A stretch of DNA of 64,000 nucleotides, from positions 811,001-875,000 of the forward strand of contig CM043942.1 in NCBI GenBank assembly GCA_014529385.2, in the 5' to 3' direction. Position numbers and translations under genes: made by a program. Positions within the stretch are counted from its first letter, which is position 1; every line of letters begins with the position of its first letter. A model generated the notes under the pieces. The model had not been told where the DNA came from. It was given only the letters and a program-made list of their open reading frames with translations, and did no database searches. This stretch comes from Adiantum capillus-veneris. Lineage: Eukaryota > Streptophyta > Polypodiopsida > Polypodiales > Pteridaceae. Positions 41,820-53,590 of this stretch are shown here, piece after piece.

Positions 41820-42560
41820 CATTAAAGCTTAAACCTAAAATACAAGTTAGTCACTATAGCTAATACCTAAGTGCAAAGTTACCATTAATGCTTAGCTTAA
41901 GAGTGCAAATCTAACTTAATGATGCATAAATACTCTTAGCACTTAACCCTAATTGAGAGGTTTCCACTTATGATGCATAAATACTCTTGCACTTAACCCT
42001 TATTGCAAGGTTTCCACTTATGATGCATAAATACTCTTATCTCTTGACGCTAATCGCAAGGTTTCCATTAAAGCTTAAACCTAAAAATACAAGGTAGTCA
42101 CTAAAGCTTACACCTTGCAAAGTTACCATTAAAGCTTAGCTTACGAGAGCAAATCTACCTTTGAAGCTTAACTTTATGATGCATAGATACTCTTATTACT
42201 TGACCCTAATTGCAAGGTTTCCATTAAAGCTTAAACCTAAAAATACAAAGTAGTCACTAAAGCTTACACATAAGTGCAAAGTTACCATTGTAGTTTAGCT
42301 TACGAGAGAAAATCTACCTTTGAAGCTTAACTTTATGATGCATTGATACTCTTATTATTGGACCCTAATTGCAAGGTTTCCATTAAAGCTTAAATCTAAC
42401 ATTATAAGGTAGTCACTAAAGCCTACACCTAAGTGCAAAGTTACCATTAAATCTTAGCTTAGGAGTGAAAATCTACCTTTGAATCTTAACTTTATGATTC
42501 ATAGCTACCATTAATACTTAACTCTAATTCCAAGGTTACCATTAAAGCTTAAACCTAAAA
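41820..42560. repeat. Tandem array, about 160-bp unit, in X LTR
   Basis: Units contain CCATTAAAGCTTAAACCTAA, AAGCTTACACCTAAGTGCAA and TTTATGATGCATAGATACTC. The marker TTAAACCTAA (or close variant) recurs at about 42,069, 42,230, 42,389 and 42,548, giving spacing of 159-161 bp. The first units are rearranged. A shorter version is present in the 5' LTR. Confidence 0.85.
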
Positions 42561-42927
42561 TGATGCACATAAACTTTTCTAGTATTAAAATACATGGATT
42601 AATTAATCCTACTAGAAATGAAGATTATCTCCTCTAAACAAGAGGGAAGTGTGGTTGAAGTTCTTCTTGAATAGATGTGAGGCTCAAGGAAGAAGGAAAG
42701 GGATTTAGGATGACGAGGAAGGAGAGAGGAGCTTCTTTACAAAACCCTCAAGGGTTTGACCTTCAAGAGAGGGAGAGAGCAAGAGCAAGGTTTAATGGAA
42801 AATTTGATTTACTTAAGCATAATCTTGAGCATGGCAAGTATGCAAGTAGCTTAGCAATATGTGTGTGTAAAATTACAAAGGAGAGAGGGTGCTTATATAG
42901 GAAATGGTAGGTATTCTTTTCTCAAAT

Positions 42928-43180
42928 CCTATTGGACCTCAATTCTCCTCTCAATTGCTATTGGACCCCAATTCTCTTCTCAAATCGTATTAGACCCCAA
43001 TTCTCCTCTCAATTGCTATTGGATCCCATTTCTCTTCTCAAATGCTATTGGACCCCAATTCTCTTCTTAATTCCTATTGGACCCCAATTCTCTTCTCAAA
43101 TGCTATTGGATCCCAATTCTCTACTTAATTCTTATTAATTCTCTACTTAATTCTTATTGGACCCCAATTTTCTTCTTAGT
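42928..43180 (+). repeat. 29-bp minisatellite in X LTR
   Basis: About eight units of TATTGGACCCCAATTCTC plus CTCTCAATTGC variants, with a 29-bp period. Because 29 is not a multiple of 3, every frame reads a similar IGPQFSSQ-type repeat, which is not a real protein. The 5' LTR has about five units at 53,965-54,110. Confidence 0.9.
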
Positions 43181-43431
43181 TCTTATCTCTTAACTTTATC
43201 TTTCACTCAATTTAGTCCCTTTTTCTCCTAGTTCTCGATCTAGATTGGTTCCCACACGGATTTTGACGAAGAAGTATAAAAATAATCTTAATATTAGATA
43301 TCCTTGTCTTTTCATTCTGGAGTAAAGTCTCATTGTCCGCATGACTTCTTTGTCGGTCTTGCTTTTTCTAAATTTTTTTCTAGGGTGAATTTTTTTTTGA
43401 ATGGCTCTAGGGTTTAGAGAGGGACCTTACA

Positions 43432-43441
43432 AACTCCCCAA
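43432..43441 (-). other. Polypurine tract of X
   Basis: Minus strand TTGGGGAGTT directly precedes the LTR start TGTAAGGTCCC. Confidence 0.6.
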
Positions 43442-44320
43442 CAAAAAGAAAGAGCTGTCCTCAAGTCGGGACATGCTGTAGAGAATAGTCAGACTCGATC
43501 TTCGGTCAACTTATGATTGAAGATGGCTAGTAACTTTAGGATATTTAGATTAAAGGACAGTGAAGCTAGTATGGACCTTGAATAATACACTTCTCTTGCA
43601 TTTTTAGCGGTGACTCAAAAGTATTATGCATAAAGAAGTCTTAATGACTCGGGGTTACTTTTATTACTGAGTGTGATCTTACTCAACTAGGTATTTTTCC
43701 TTTGGTGTGACCGGATTGTGTTTCTCTTGTGAGGTTGAAGATCATTTCTTCACTTCGCTCTCTATCTAGCCTCAATACGATTTGTAAAAATATTACCATT
43801 TTTACCTAGACTTTAACTTTTTATGTTTTGAGCATTGACTCATTTCACTATTTATATCATCCAACTGATACCATGTTCTTGACAATTCAAGGACTTCATA
43901 TTGATATTTCAATTAATCTTGCAATATCTCCTCCCTTGTGTACCCAATTTATTTCCTCCATCCTTATTTCTCTTTTGTCTATAACTTATTGTTTCACTTG
44001 GTAATCAGATATTTCACGTATCATAACAACTAGACTTGTAAAACACCATAGACGATTTGAATCTCAAAAGAATTGACTAACTATGGATTCCATAAATATG
44101 ATGATTGATTACATTCGCATAAAAATTACAACAAAATTTCCATCGATATCTTGAAGAATAATTATAAGTTTTTCCGAAGAACCAACCAAAAATATGATCA
44201 AGTGTTTGGACAAAAGGGAGATATTGATTTGATTCCAAAAGGTCCACAATATCTGAATGCAAGCTTACATAATTTCCCTAGCTTTAAGGAGTTTCGTTTG
44301 GGTTTGATTTTGAGGAAAAC

Positions 44321-45215
44321 TTATTCGTCTTTGCTAAAGATTCTAGCGGAGTAGTGAAGATCAGCGTAGCTCTTCTGCCTATCACTAGCTCTCTTCAGGT
44401 TGTCTCTAATGACTAGAAGTTGATGATCCATCTCTTCTAGAGTAGACTTAGCGGCAGGAACATGAAGAGCTGGGTCGGCTAATCGAAGAGGGACTAAACA
44501 TTCTTGACCATACAAGGCTTTAAAGGGTGACATTCCGAGGCTGCGATGGTGAGAAGAGTTATAAGCAACTCAACTAGGGGAAGAAACTTGATCCATTTCT
44601 AGGGCTATTGGTTGCAGTATGCTCAAAGCATATCTTCAATGACTTGATTCACTCGCTCAGTTTGACCATAAGTCTCTGGATGATATGCTTAGATGATATT
44701 CAGTTGGGTACCCAGAGATCGAAACATGGCTTGCCAGAACTTAGAAGTAAAGTTGGCATCCCGATCACTGATGATTCTTGCATGGATTCCATGTAATCTT
44801 ACTACCTCTTTGACAAATACTTGGGCTATGTCAATGGCGGTGGCTGTCTGCTTGACTGGAATTAGATGATCCACCTTAATGAGCTTATCTACTACGACAA
44901 AAATAGAATCATAGTTTCCAGTTGTCTTTGGAAGACGAGTGACAAAGTCCATACTCAGACATTCCCACTTCATCTGAGGAATATCTAGGGACTGAAGCTT
45001 TCTAGGTAGTAAATAAACCATCTGCTAAGGTATGGTCAGTTAAGTGTTCCCTCTGGTTCTGAGCGTGAATCTCTTGCAGAAGAGGTCTAAAATAGGGGTC
45101 TACCTAAATTTCTTGCTGAACTTCTTTGGGTGAAGAAGAGCTAAGGAGTGAATTAGTCAGGGTTGATGAGGACAGGACTGCTGGTCAAGAAGTCTTTGAG
45201 TCTATTGAAGGCAAC
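44321..45215 (-). pseudogene. X pol remnant: RNase H end and integrase core
   Basis: Minus strand. A short stretch near 45,211-45,160 reads AFNRLKDFLTSSPVL, the start of an RNase H region. Then LDIPQMKWECLSMDFVTRLP, IFVVVDKLIKVDHLIP (catalytic Asp), RIISDRDANFTSKFW (second Asp) and a TYGQTERVNQ stretch (Glu) follow. 44,533-44,321 (SPFKALYGQECLVPLRLADP) is the integrase C-terminal part. Chromovirus-like. Large parts of pol are deleted between RNase H and integrase, and several stops are present. Confidence 0.8.
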
Positions 45216-47130
45216 ATCTCTCCCCAAAAAAAAAAAGAAAGAGCTGTCCTCAACTCAAATAAAATACGTAATTGATGAAGCTTCTTGGATACGTCTTGCG
45301 ATTTAACTTCTTGTTAACGCTTTCAACTTGACTTCTCTCTTACACTTCTTTATCCCCAAAAATCTACTAATTTAATATTAGATTAATGGAAAATATTTCT
45401 TAATAATCTATCTTCTTAAATAAGTCATCGTGTTTGTGGCTTCTTCGATATGCTACTTCCTCTTTATAAGCTACTGATAATCCCTTCTTTATCAGCACTA
45501 GTTATCCTTTTATTTTTGCGATCTTCACTCTCTTGTAACTTAGTCATTTTCTTATCTGATGGTGTCTTGGCAAGAAGACTTGGTTCTTCCAGTATGCATC
45601 TCTCACTTGCAAAGTGCAGATGAGATAGTTAAAAGACAGTTCTTAGAGCGATACAAAGATCTCCTCTTTCCTCAGCCAAATTCTTGTGTCGGCCAGACGA
45701 TATGGAAGACATGGCGGCATCTCACAAGAGTGACTCTTTGGGGTAGAGACCATTTTCCACAACAATACCCGACTTGTTATGGTTACAGAGGCTCTGGGAC
45801 TTGGCCCTCGATACTACTGCGTCAAAAGGACACGAGATCCTGGGTTATCCGCAAGGTTGTTCTTGCTTGTGCAGTTTATCCCCCATTCCAAGATTCACCT
45901 CGATACCATCTAGAGTCTTCCTCTTAGAGGTCCTTTTTTTTTTCTCAGCTCATACCCGAGAAATTGCTCAAGCTGTTTCTTGTAGAGCCATTCCAGAGGG
46001 TGAGCGTCCAAACATGTGCGGCGCTTGCGATACTTGGTTATGTGACCATATATTAGAGGATCTTCATGAATTGTAAACTTTATTGCCTCTCTCTGTAATT
46101 ACTTCTTGCCTCGTAATGCTTTTTGGCTTTAATTGAAAAAATAACCATTTTTTGAAAAATTTGAGTATTGTCCGTCTTCATTGTTTTGAAATGTCAGACT
46201 CTCCTCTTTAATTAAATTCTTAAGGACATCTCTATTTAGTGCTTTCAGCAAAGGGTCTTCTGTCTATGATAGTCTTGAGTAAAAATTCTAACTTTGAGTT
46301 CTTGGCTATCTCATAAGTTTGTTTTCTTATTCTTCTTCGGAGTTTAAATGTCCACAATATTTATGAGCTTATCTATTGCACTTTTCCATCTTGGTTCCTT
46401 GTGAGTTTTTAAGCACGTCTCATTTACTATCTTTTCTATTTGTCTTGAGATGCTATAAGTAAAGTTTTCTTTCAAAATCTAGAAATAAGATTGGACCATA
46501 CCATATCTCTTTGGTCCCAATCCCAGCTTTTTCTCATCATTGGAATCCGTAAATTATTCAATACTTGTACGCGTCCCCATAGGGTTAAACGTGTAACTCA
46601 ATTCGATCCACATGTTCTCCATTTCTTAGTAGAAATGGCACTTTCCTTAGGAGAGAAAAGTTCGATAAGGTGTCTCAACATGACTAACGTGTTCTCTGGT
46701 TCGGCTATCCCCATTCTTTCAGGACTATCCTATAAACTTCTTCTTCTTGAATATTCCAAGCCATCAGTAATTTCAAATGAGTCTTGCTATATATACTTAT
46801 AGCTTTATCTATGGCCAATCACAAGAACTTCTTGGATTTCTTCATTACTACTCAAAATTATCTTCCAGTCAATGTCCCATAATTAATTCTTCATGCGGTA
46901 GCTACCTTACCCAATCTTGCTCCTTATTACTAAGCTTAAGGGAAAATGACAAGTAAAGCTCAATAAAAGTTTCATCAATGCCACTTTCATATGTCTTTGC
47001 ACAAGTGCATGCGTCTTCATTAATTTATGCCACTTCCATGCGTCTTCGCACAAGTGCATTACCTATTCTTGCACAAATTTTTTATCGTTCATTTCCAACT
47101 TTATCACACTTACCACTTGCTTAAATCCCA
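45216..47130. other. X internal region, mostly unassigned
   Basis: About 1.9 kb between integrase and gag remnants, with no minus-strand domain recognised. A copy of the sequence next to the PPT (CTCCCCAA, A-rich, AAAGAGCTGTCCTCAA) recurs at about 45,221-45,255. A + strand frame of 122 codons at 45,559-45,927 and an overlapping one at 45,774-46,076 (ending AIPEGERPNMCGACDTW) are open but of unknown origin. Another open + frame is at 46,491-46,802. Confidence 0.4.
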
Positions 47131-47132
47131 GG

Positions 47133-47262
47133 GACAAGTATAGGTTTCTAGAAATAAGAGCTCCCTAAAATGTTCCAACATAGCGAGCCTTCGCTCTACC
47201 ATAGCATTTTTCATCCTCTCATAGATAATCCACTGAATCTTTTCTGGCAGATCCCAAGTCAT
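47133..47262 (-). pseudogene. X gag N-terminal fragment
   Basis: A minus-strand ATG at 47,262 opens MTWDLPEKIQWIIYERMKNA then ERRLAMLEHFRELLFLETYT, ending at a stop near 47,134. It lies about 150 bp after the primer site, where gag should start. Too short to classify beyond that. Confidence 0.4.
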
Positions 47263-47412
47263 CTTGAAAATTTTTGAATAATTTATTGGAACATCAAGAC
47301 TTCATTTTGTAATATATCATTGAAATTTGGGTACTAAACTGAGTTGTTTTTTTCTCATGTATTAATCCAAAATTCCAAAATTCTAAATTTCAAGGTCCAA
47401 GATTCAAAATTA

Positions 47413-47425
47413 GGCTCTGATACCA
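47413..47425 (-). other. Primer-binding site of X, tRNA-iMet
   Basis: Minus strand TGGTATCAGAGCC, a perfect 13-nt complement of the plant initiator tRNA-Met 3' end, two bases from the LTR end. Confidence 0.9.
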
Positions 47426-47427
47426 CT

Positions 47428-49787
47428 TGTGAGGGCCATACCCAGACTCGACCCTACTCACCTCCCTCAGTCCTCCAGACCGTTTTAGGGAATGACGTAG
47501 ATCTATCTGCAGGTATCCCTCCCACTTGGGACCGACACTCAGATAGGACTCCGGTCTATCTCGAATGCCAACCCAAGGGGGTACATCCCTTCATTCAACG
47601 ATTCTATCCACTTATCATAATCAATCTATCCTTGACAACTTTCTGCACCCAAAATCCTGGTCCTTAGTCTTGATTCTCTTGATCTTTAACTTGAGAATCT
47701 GCTCTTGCTTCTTGTTCTCCCTTGGTTCATGGTGATAAACCCTTTTTTCTGACAAGCAAGCACCACAGTTATCACTTTTCCCTAAGAAGAGGGATCTTGC
47801 AATCCTACCTGGTCTCGCTCGTCCCCGATTACCCATTTTTATCCCACTTAGTCCTAGCGTTTAACAAAAAAAATTTAAATCAACATCCGGCCATCTGAAT
47901 ATCTGAATCCGCCCACCCACCAAACCATTTCATGAAAATCCCTTCCCGAGGTAGTACTTAACTACTACAAAATCAAGAAGACAACAGTCTATCAGACATC
48001 ATCAAACAACAAGCAGCATGTAATCTGTTGCATACCCTCGTTCAGGGAAATTCATCTGGTTGTTCGCACGAGATCATTATTTAGAAACTTTTAATTCATT
48101 TTCTTTCCTTTATTTGCTATAATTAGCTTGTAACTAGTTTCCTAACTAATCATGCAGTATATTTAGTTTCAACCAATTCATCTTGGCTCCCCACTAAGGC
48201 CAAGATAATCGGTTACAAGCCATCAAAATTGCGACACCTTCACAATATTTCCCAGAATTAAGTGTTTGAGAAAGGTTCATCAAGTAATTTAATCATTCCT
48301 TCCTAAGTATTTTATTTCGAGAGGTATAGCACCATCTGGTGACAGATGCACATGATAGCCTCTATATTCCTAGCCTTTCTAGTTCCTTTTTAAGCAACCA
48401 AGTCGAACAAATTTCCTTAATTAAATTCACATCATCCTCCCTGAGTATGACCTTCTCATCCAACTATTGGTATCAGGCCATACCCGGATAATGGCCGGTT
48501 TCCAATAAGATACCACGGGTACTTCACTCGGCCGGGCAAAAATAAAACAAACCCATTCATCCATTATCCCTCGGGCATGAATGACCTAGGTATAATAACT
48601 TACTGGTTACGCTGCCCTAGCCACAAGGACCAATGTCCGTCAAGTTCCCCTGAGTATGACCTTCTCATCCAACTATTGGTATCAGGCCATACCCGGATAA
48701 TGGCCGGTTTCCAATAAGATACCACGGGTACTTCACCCGGCCGGGCAAAAATAAAACAAACCCATTCATCCATTATCCCTCGGGCATGAATGACCTAGGT
48801 ATAATAACTTACTGGTTACGCTGCCCTAGCCAAAAGGACCAATGTCCGTCAAGTTCCCCAAGAGAATCCTCTCAATGGGCCGGCCTTTCAATCAAATTGA
48901 ACCCAAGAAGATCCATCTTGGTTTCCGATCATTTTCAGACAATCTTCAAAACTCCTAGTTAAATCTATGTTTTGCAATGGGCTATCCCTGTCACCTCTTG
49001 AGATTCATTTTTAACTCCTAGTTGGTAATTTCCAGGTTCATTCATTTATCAATCTTAATTCCTACTTTCATTAATTATCTACTAGCGAATTTTACTAGAA
49101 AATACAAGCGAGTTTTTGCCATAGGCATTTAATGGTTAATGTCTCTTCGGAAATGCCAACTTTTTAAGTCCAATCCCCGTTTTGTACAATTCCCAGGTTT
49201 TTGCAATCCTTTGCCATCCATGGGGCATCTTCATGGAAGCTTGTAGAGTTCGGTTCAAACAACACGGAGATCAATTCCGCGAAGTTATCCCCTATCTCCC
49301 CCATCCCATATTTGCAAACAAACTTGAAATTGACCACTTTTAGAAATACTCTTCAATACCAAAAATTGAACTACTTCTATCAAGCTTATACAACTACTCT
49401 TTTCTTATGGTGCCTAGCTTTCCATTTAAGAAGCTAGAAGGTCATCCTATAGTTTATGAGTTTTTGAGCTTTCCATTAAAGCTTAAACCTAAAATACAAG
49501 TTAGTCACTATAGCTTACACCTAAGTGCAAAGTTACCATTAATGCTTAGCTTAAGAGTGAAAATCTACCTTTGAAACTTAACTTAATGATGCATAGATAC
49601 TCTTAGCACCTAACCCTAATTGCGAGGTTTCCATTAAAGTCTAAACCTAAAATGCAAGGTAGTCACTAAAGCTTACACCTAAGTGCAAAGTTACCGTTGA
49701 AGCTGAGAGTACGAGAGCAAATCGACCTTTGAAGCTTACCTTTATGATGCATAGATACTCTTATCACTTGAGCCTAATTCAAAAAGC
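47428..49787 (-). repeat. 5' LTR of X, part left of Y
   Basis: Aligns with 39,983 to about 42,200. Differs by a 209-bp tandem duplication (48,441-48,858) and small indels. Continues at about 53,590-54,407 on the other side of Y. Confidence 0.85.
48441..48858. repeat. 209-bp tandem duplication in X 5' LTR
   Basis: The block beginning CTGAGTATGACCTTCTCATC and ending GTCCGTCAAGTTCCC appears twice, nearly identical. The 3' LTR has it once (about 40,996). Confidence 0.9.
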
Positions 49788-50873
49788 TTATTCTTCTCTG
49801 GAGGTCCATTGAAAAGGTTTGTGGCCTTTGGTTATCTCTGTGAGTGGTGCAGCGATCTTGCTGAAGTCGTGGATGAAGCGACGTGTGTACTGACAGAAGC
49901 CCACAAATTCTCGGACTTCTTTGATGGATGTCGGTGGAGCCCACTTGATGACAGCGTCGACTTTCTTGCGATCCACCATAATACCTTCTGATGTGACTAT
50001 GAAACCAAGGAACTCGATTTTCTGGACGGCAAACTCACACTTCTCCAGCTTGGCATACAGCTGGTGTTCCCGGAGGCGCTGGAGTATTGCGGCGACATGC
50101 TTCTGGTGCTCTTCTAAGGTTTTGCTGTAAATGAGCAAATCATCGATGTAAGTGATTAGGTAGTCGTCAATCATGTCGCGGAAACTGTCATGGATTATTC
50201 TGCAGAAAGTGCCCGGACCGCCAGTGAGACCGAACCCTAGGACCATCCATTCCCAGGAGCCGTAGCGTGTGCGGAAGGCGGTCTTCGGGATGTCTTTAGA
50301 GGCGGTGCGGACTTGGTGATAGCCTGAGCGGAGGTCGATGCACGTGAAGTATTGGGCACCATGTAGTCTGTCCAGAAGATCTTCCATGAGGGGGACTGGG
50401 TACCTGTTCTTGATAGTTATCTTGTTGAGGACCCGATAATCCACGCATAGTCGCATCGAACCGTCTTTCTTCTTGACAAAGAGGACTGGGGCCCCAAAAG
50501 GAGAGTTGCTCGGCCGGATGAAACCTTGATCCTCTAATTCTTGGAGTTGCTTCTTGAGCTCTTTGAGCTCGGTGTCGTTCATGCGGTAGGGGGCCTTCGC
50601 TGGGGGTGTGCTTCCTGGGATGAGGTCAATTTCATGTTGAATTTGACGGGGAGGGGGTAGGCCGGGGGGAAGTTCTGGAGGCATGACATCCTTGTACTTC
50701 TGGAGGATGGGGGTAAGGGAGGGGTCACCCACTTTGGCGTGCTCGATGGTGATGGAGTTGAGCCTTGCTGTGGGCTGCTCCTTTGCTTGCATGATGCATA
50801 GGTGAATCTGAGCTCCTTTCTTGAGAGCCTGCTCTGCTTGCTTTGCACTCATGAGATTGAGTTTGGGGGGCAA
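49788..50873 (-). pseudogene. Y reverse transcriptase (3'-truncated pol)
   Basis: An open frame of 361 codons. PYRMNDTELKELKKQLQELE leads into GFIRPSNSPFGAPVLFVKKK, MRLCVDYRVLNKITIKNRYP, FTCIDLRSGYHQV, RYGSWEWMVLGFGLTGGPGT, LITYIDDLLIYSK (YIDD intact) and FLGFIVTSEGI, typical of chromovirus RT. It stops at FQWTSREE where RNase H should begin, and a stop follows in the flanking LTR sequence. The FGLTGGPGTF box departs from the usual FGLTNAPATF. Confidence 0.9.
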
Positions 50874-50888
50874 GTGCTCGGGAACTTT

Positions 50889-52700
50889 CTATTTTCCTTT
50901 CATCGCTGCTAACTGAGCAGGGTCTTGGCGGTTGATGGGAGGGGGGTTGGTTTGAAGATGCGCCTGGCGGGTGAAAGCTTGCTTTGTTGTGAGTCTGGCG
51001 CCTTGTACTGTCACTGCTTTGCCTCGACTGTTCAACAGCAATTGATCCACCTTCATGCCTAGGAGTGCAATAAGATACTTGTCGTTGAAGGACAGACCAA
51101 TGATTGCCTCGAAATCGTCCATTGGTACCACTATGAAGTCAAGTCGACATGTGAATTCACCCATCTCAATCCTGATTTGACGGGCTGCCTTGACATTGCT
51201 ATCCTTTCCTTGGGCAAACTTGACAGTGGTTTCATTTACGGTGGTGAGGCGTAGGCCCAGGCGAGCGACGCACTGTGGGGATAGAAAGTTGTGTGTAGCG
51301 CCTGAGTCTACCATGATCGTTTGTTGCTGGGACCCAATTGTTGCCTGGACATATAAGTTCTGAATGTCCGTGATAGCTGCTGCCATGCATTGAGGTTGGA
51401 GGGATACTGCTCCAATCCGAAGTTGTTGGTCAGCAGCAGGGTTATCCATTTCTTCGATTCTTCTTTGGGGGGGGGAGGGTGGTTCTTCTATTTGGATGAT
51501 GTTGGCCCTGCTAGATGAGGATGATAACTGATTTCTCTTGCGGACACATGCGTAGTTGGGTCCATGGGCGATTCTACAGTCATTGCACCAGATGCGATCG
51601 GGGTGCGTCTGGTTATTGTTGCCGTTGTAAGAATTGTTAGCAAAATAGCTGCGGGGGGTTAAGGCTCCATTTCCGCGGCCTAATCCCGGGTTGTAATTGG
51701 GTGGTGGTGGGCGTGGTTCATTGCTTCTGCTATTTGGAATAAATCCGCGGCCTCGCCCGGCGAGTGGGTTAGACCAGTTGTTCGGGGCAAAATTGTTGGG
51801 GCGAGGGTTATTCGGGGGAAAACCTGGGGTTGAGTTTGTATCCCGTAGTTTTTCGACCATATTGGCGGCCACTTCCCAGGTGTTGGGGTTCTGCTTCTCT
51901 ACCTCGCGACGGGCCCAGGGCTTAAGGCCGTACAGGAAGCCATGTAGCCTGTCTGCTGTGTGCATCAGTGGAAGTTGAAGCATCAGTCGGCAGTACTTGA
52001 CAATGTAATCTGATATGTGGCCGTCTTGACGTAGATCGCGCCACGAATCTCTGACTTTGTTGCCTTCATTCTCTGGGACAAAATAGCTGAGCATGTCTCT
52101 TTGTAAGTCTTCCCAGTCCTCCCAGTGCTTTGATGGCTGTTCAGTGAGGAACCATACATAGGCGTCGTCGGCCAGGAAGGTTTTGGCCACTTGCACCCAT
52201 CTGCGTCTGCCTATGTTGTTCCACTGCATGTAGTCTTCTACCTCTCTGAACCACTTGTTGAGTTCCAGTGAGGTGCGATGGCCTTTGTATTTCTCTGGGG
52301 GAATGGGTTTGAATTTGCCCAGTCTGTTTTCATCTTCTAGAGTTCTCTCAGGGCTATAGTAGCGCCCTTCACTTCGGTCATCCAGGTAGCCTTCATCTTC
52401 GTCGACTATCTCTAATCTTCCGGGCTGCGGTCATCTTTGTGTGTTTCGCCGCGTGTTGACATTACTAGGACCCGAGCGGTCTTCGTGTCGCTGGCCTAGC
52501 TGTGTTTGCAGTAGGTCGCTCAGATTGGCGGACATCAAGTTGATTTGGTGTTCCACGGAGGCCATGATGCGTGCCTCCAGTCTCCTTTCTATTGTGTCTT
52601 GGGCATCTTGTCGTGTCTTCGTTTCCTTCTTCTTCTTCTCCTTCTTATTCAAATCAAGCTCGGTTCTGTATCCGTCATCATATTCTTGATCTCTAGCCAT
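50889..52700 (-). pseudogene. Y gag-protease
   Basis: ATG at 52,700 opens MARDQEYDDGYRTELDLNKK; one TGA (52,431-52,433, likely former CGA) precedes the long 52,229-50,889 frame. Capsid motifs WVQVAKTFLADDAYVWFLTE and LQRDMLSYFVPENEGNKVRD are retrotransposon gag type. CNDCRIAHGPNYAC is a knuckle-like motif. The protease reads IMVDSGATHNFLS (catalytic DSG intact), then DDFEAIIGLSFND. The frame ends at TAG near 50,889 just before the RT frame, so gag-protease and RT now lie in separate frames. Confidence 0.88.
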
Positions 52701-52734
52701 TTCTGTACTTTTGTGGCCGAAGCCGAAAAGAAAA

Positions 52735-53165
52735 ACTCAAAAATGTTAAAAACTGAAAAACTACGAGAAAACGGCTTGAAAACGTTGAAAAACTATGAAA
52801 CAGCGCAAAACGGGGTCCAAAACGACGAAAACCGTGAAAAACGGCTCAAAAACGATGAAAACCGGTCCCAAACGGTTTAAGATGGGGCAAAACGAGGTAA
52901 AACGTTGAAAAACAATGGGGAACGTGGAGAAACGCGTCAAAACGGGCAAAACGGGCCAAGAATGCGGAGAACGCGGTGGAAACGGGGCGAAACGCGGGTC
53001 AAACGAGGCAAAACGGTGAAAAACTGTGGGGAACGTGGAGAAAACGCAAGGAACGGGGCAAAACGGGGCAATCACGCAAGGGACGTGGTGAAACGGGGCA
53101 ACACGGGCCGAGAACGCGGAGAAAACGTGGAAAAACGAGGCAGACGGGCCGAAAACGTGGTGACA
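52735..53165 (+). repeat. AAAACG-rich degenerate array in Y leader
   Basis: About 430 bp in which AAAACG, AAACGG or GGAAACG recur roughly every 10-14 bp (for example CAAAACGGGCAAAACGGGCC near 52,948). It lies between gag and PBS, so it is the Y 5' leader. Apparent Arg/Gly/Asn-rich frames are products of the repeat. Confidence 0.75.
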
Positions 53166-53212
53166 ACCACGGGCCACGGGCCGACGTCGGGTCGGCGGGG
53201 ACTTGAGCCGAA

Positions 53213-53224
53213 GCTCTGATACCA
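53213..53224 (-). other. Primer-binding site of Y, tRNA-iMet
   Basis: Minus strand TGGTATCAGAGC, 12 nt complementary to initiator tRNA-Met, two bases from the LTR. Confidence 0.88.
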
Positions 53225-53226
53225 AG

Positions 53227-53463
53227 TGTGACGCCCTCGTTCGAGGCGTCGCGGGAAAGGGGCCGCGCCGACTCACCTGCGATGCAAACGGGACCTGCAG
53301 GCAAGCAAACGCATACACAAGAACGCAACTTGAAAACTGAACGCAAGAGGGACACGAGAGTGAGGGACGCGAACGAATGATCAATATCATAAGAAAGTGC
53401 CGAATACAAGGGACGCAAGTAATCACATGAAAACGGGGCTGGCAAGTTGGGGGAAGTGGCACA
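53227..53463 (-). repeat. 5' LTR of Y (about 237 bp)
   Basis: Inner end is fixed by the PBS (+ strand TGTGACGCC). The outer end GTGGCACA at 53,463 is inferred from the TGTG/CACA symmetry. Confidence 0.6.
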
Positions 53464-53590
53464 TACTTCCCTTATATGTAGTAGTTATTGAACTATAAGC
53501 TCATGAAAGGATTTTTCAAAATGAGTGGATCTACTATGGTTTTGGAAATTTTTCCCAAAACCCTGAAAGGACACTTTTATGTCCTGTTAG

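Larger units (their letters stand above)
39983..43431 (-). repeat. 3' LTR of X (3,449 bp)
   Basis: In + orientation it starts TGTGAGGGCC and ends GGACCTTACA. Contains a 160-bp repeat array (41,820-42,560) and a 29-bp array (42,928-43,180). It aligns with 47,428-49,78x and 53,59x-54,407. Short + and - frames in it (for example 42,677-42,910) are not supported as genes. Confidence 0.85.
49788..53463 (-). mobile_element. Y: truncated Ty3 chromovirus-like element inside X LTR
   Basis: Minus strand: LTR 53,463-53,227 (TGTG...CACA, 237 bp), tRNA-iMet PBS, A/C/G-rich leader, gag, protease, RT ending abruptly at 49,788. RNase H, integrase and 3' LTR are absent. Frames are long and nearly clean, so Y is younger than the pol of X. 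The flanking sequence 53,464-53,590 is unassigned. Confidence 0.85.

Noticed and set aside
42861-43138. IGPQFSSQ-type repeat protein
   Set aside because: 29-bp minisatellite readable in all frames; not a multiple of three, so not a selected protein repeat.
52761-53462. 233-codon minus frame rich in Phe/Ser/Arg/Pro
   Set aside because: Lies over the Y leader repeat, primer site and LTR; composition follows the AAAACG repeat.
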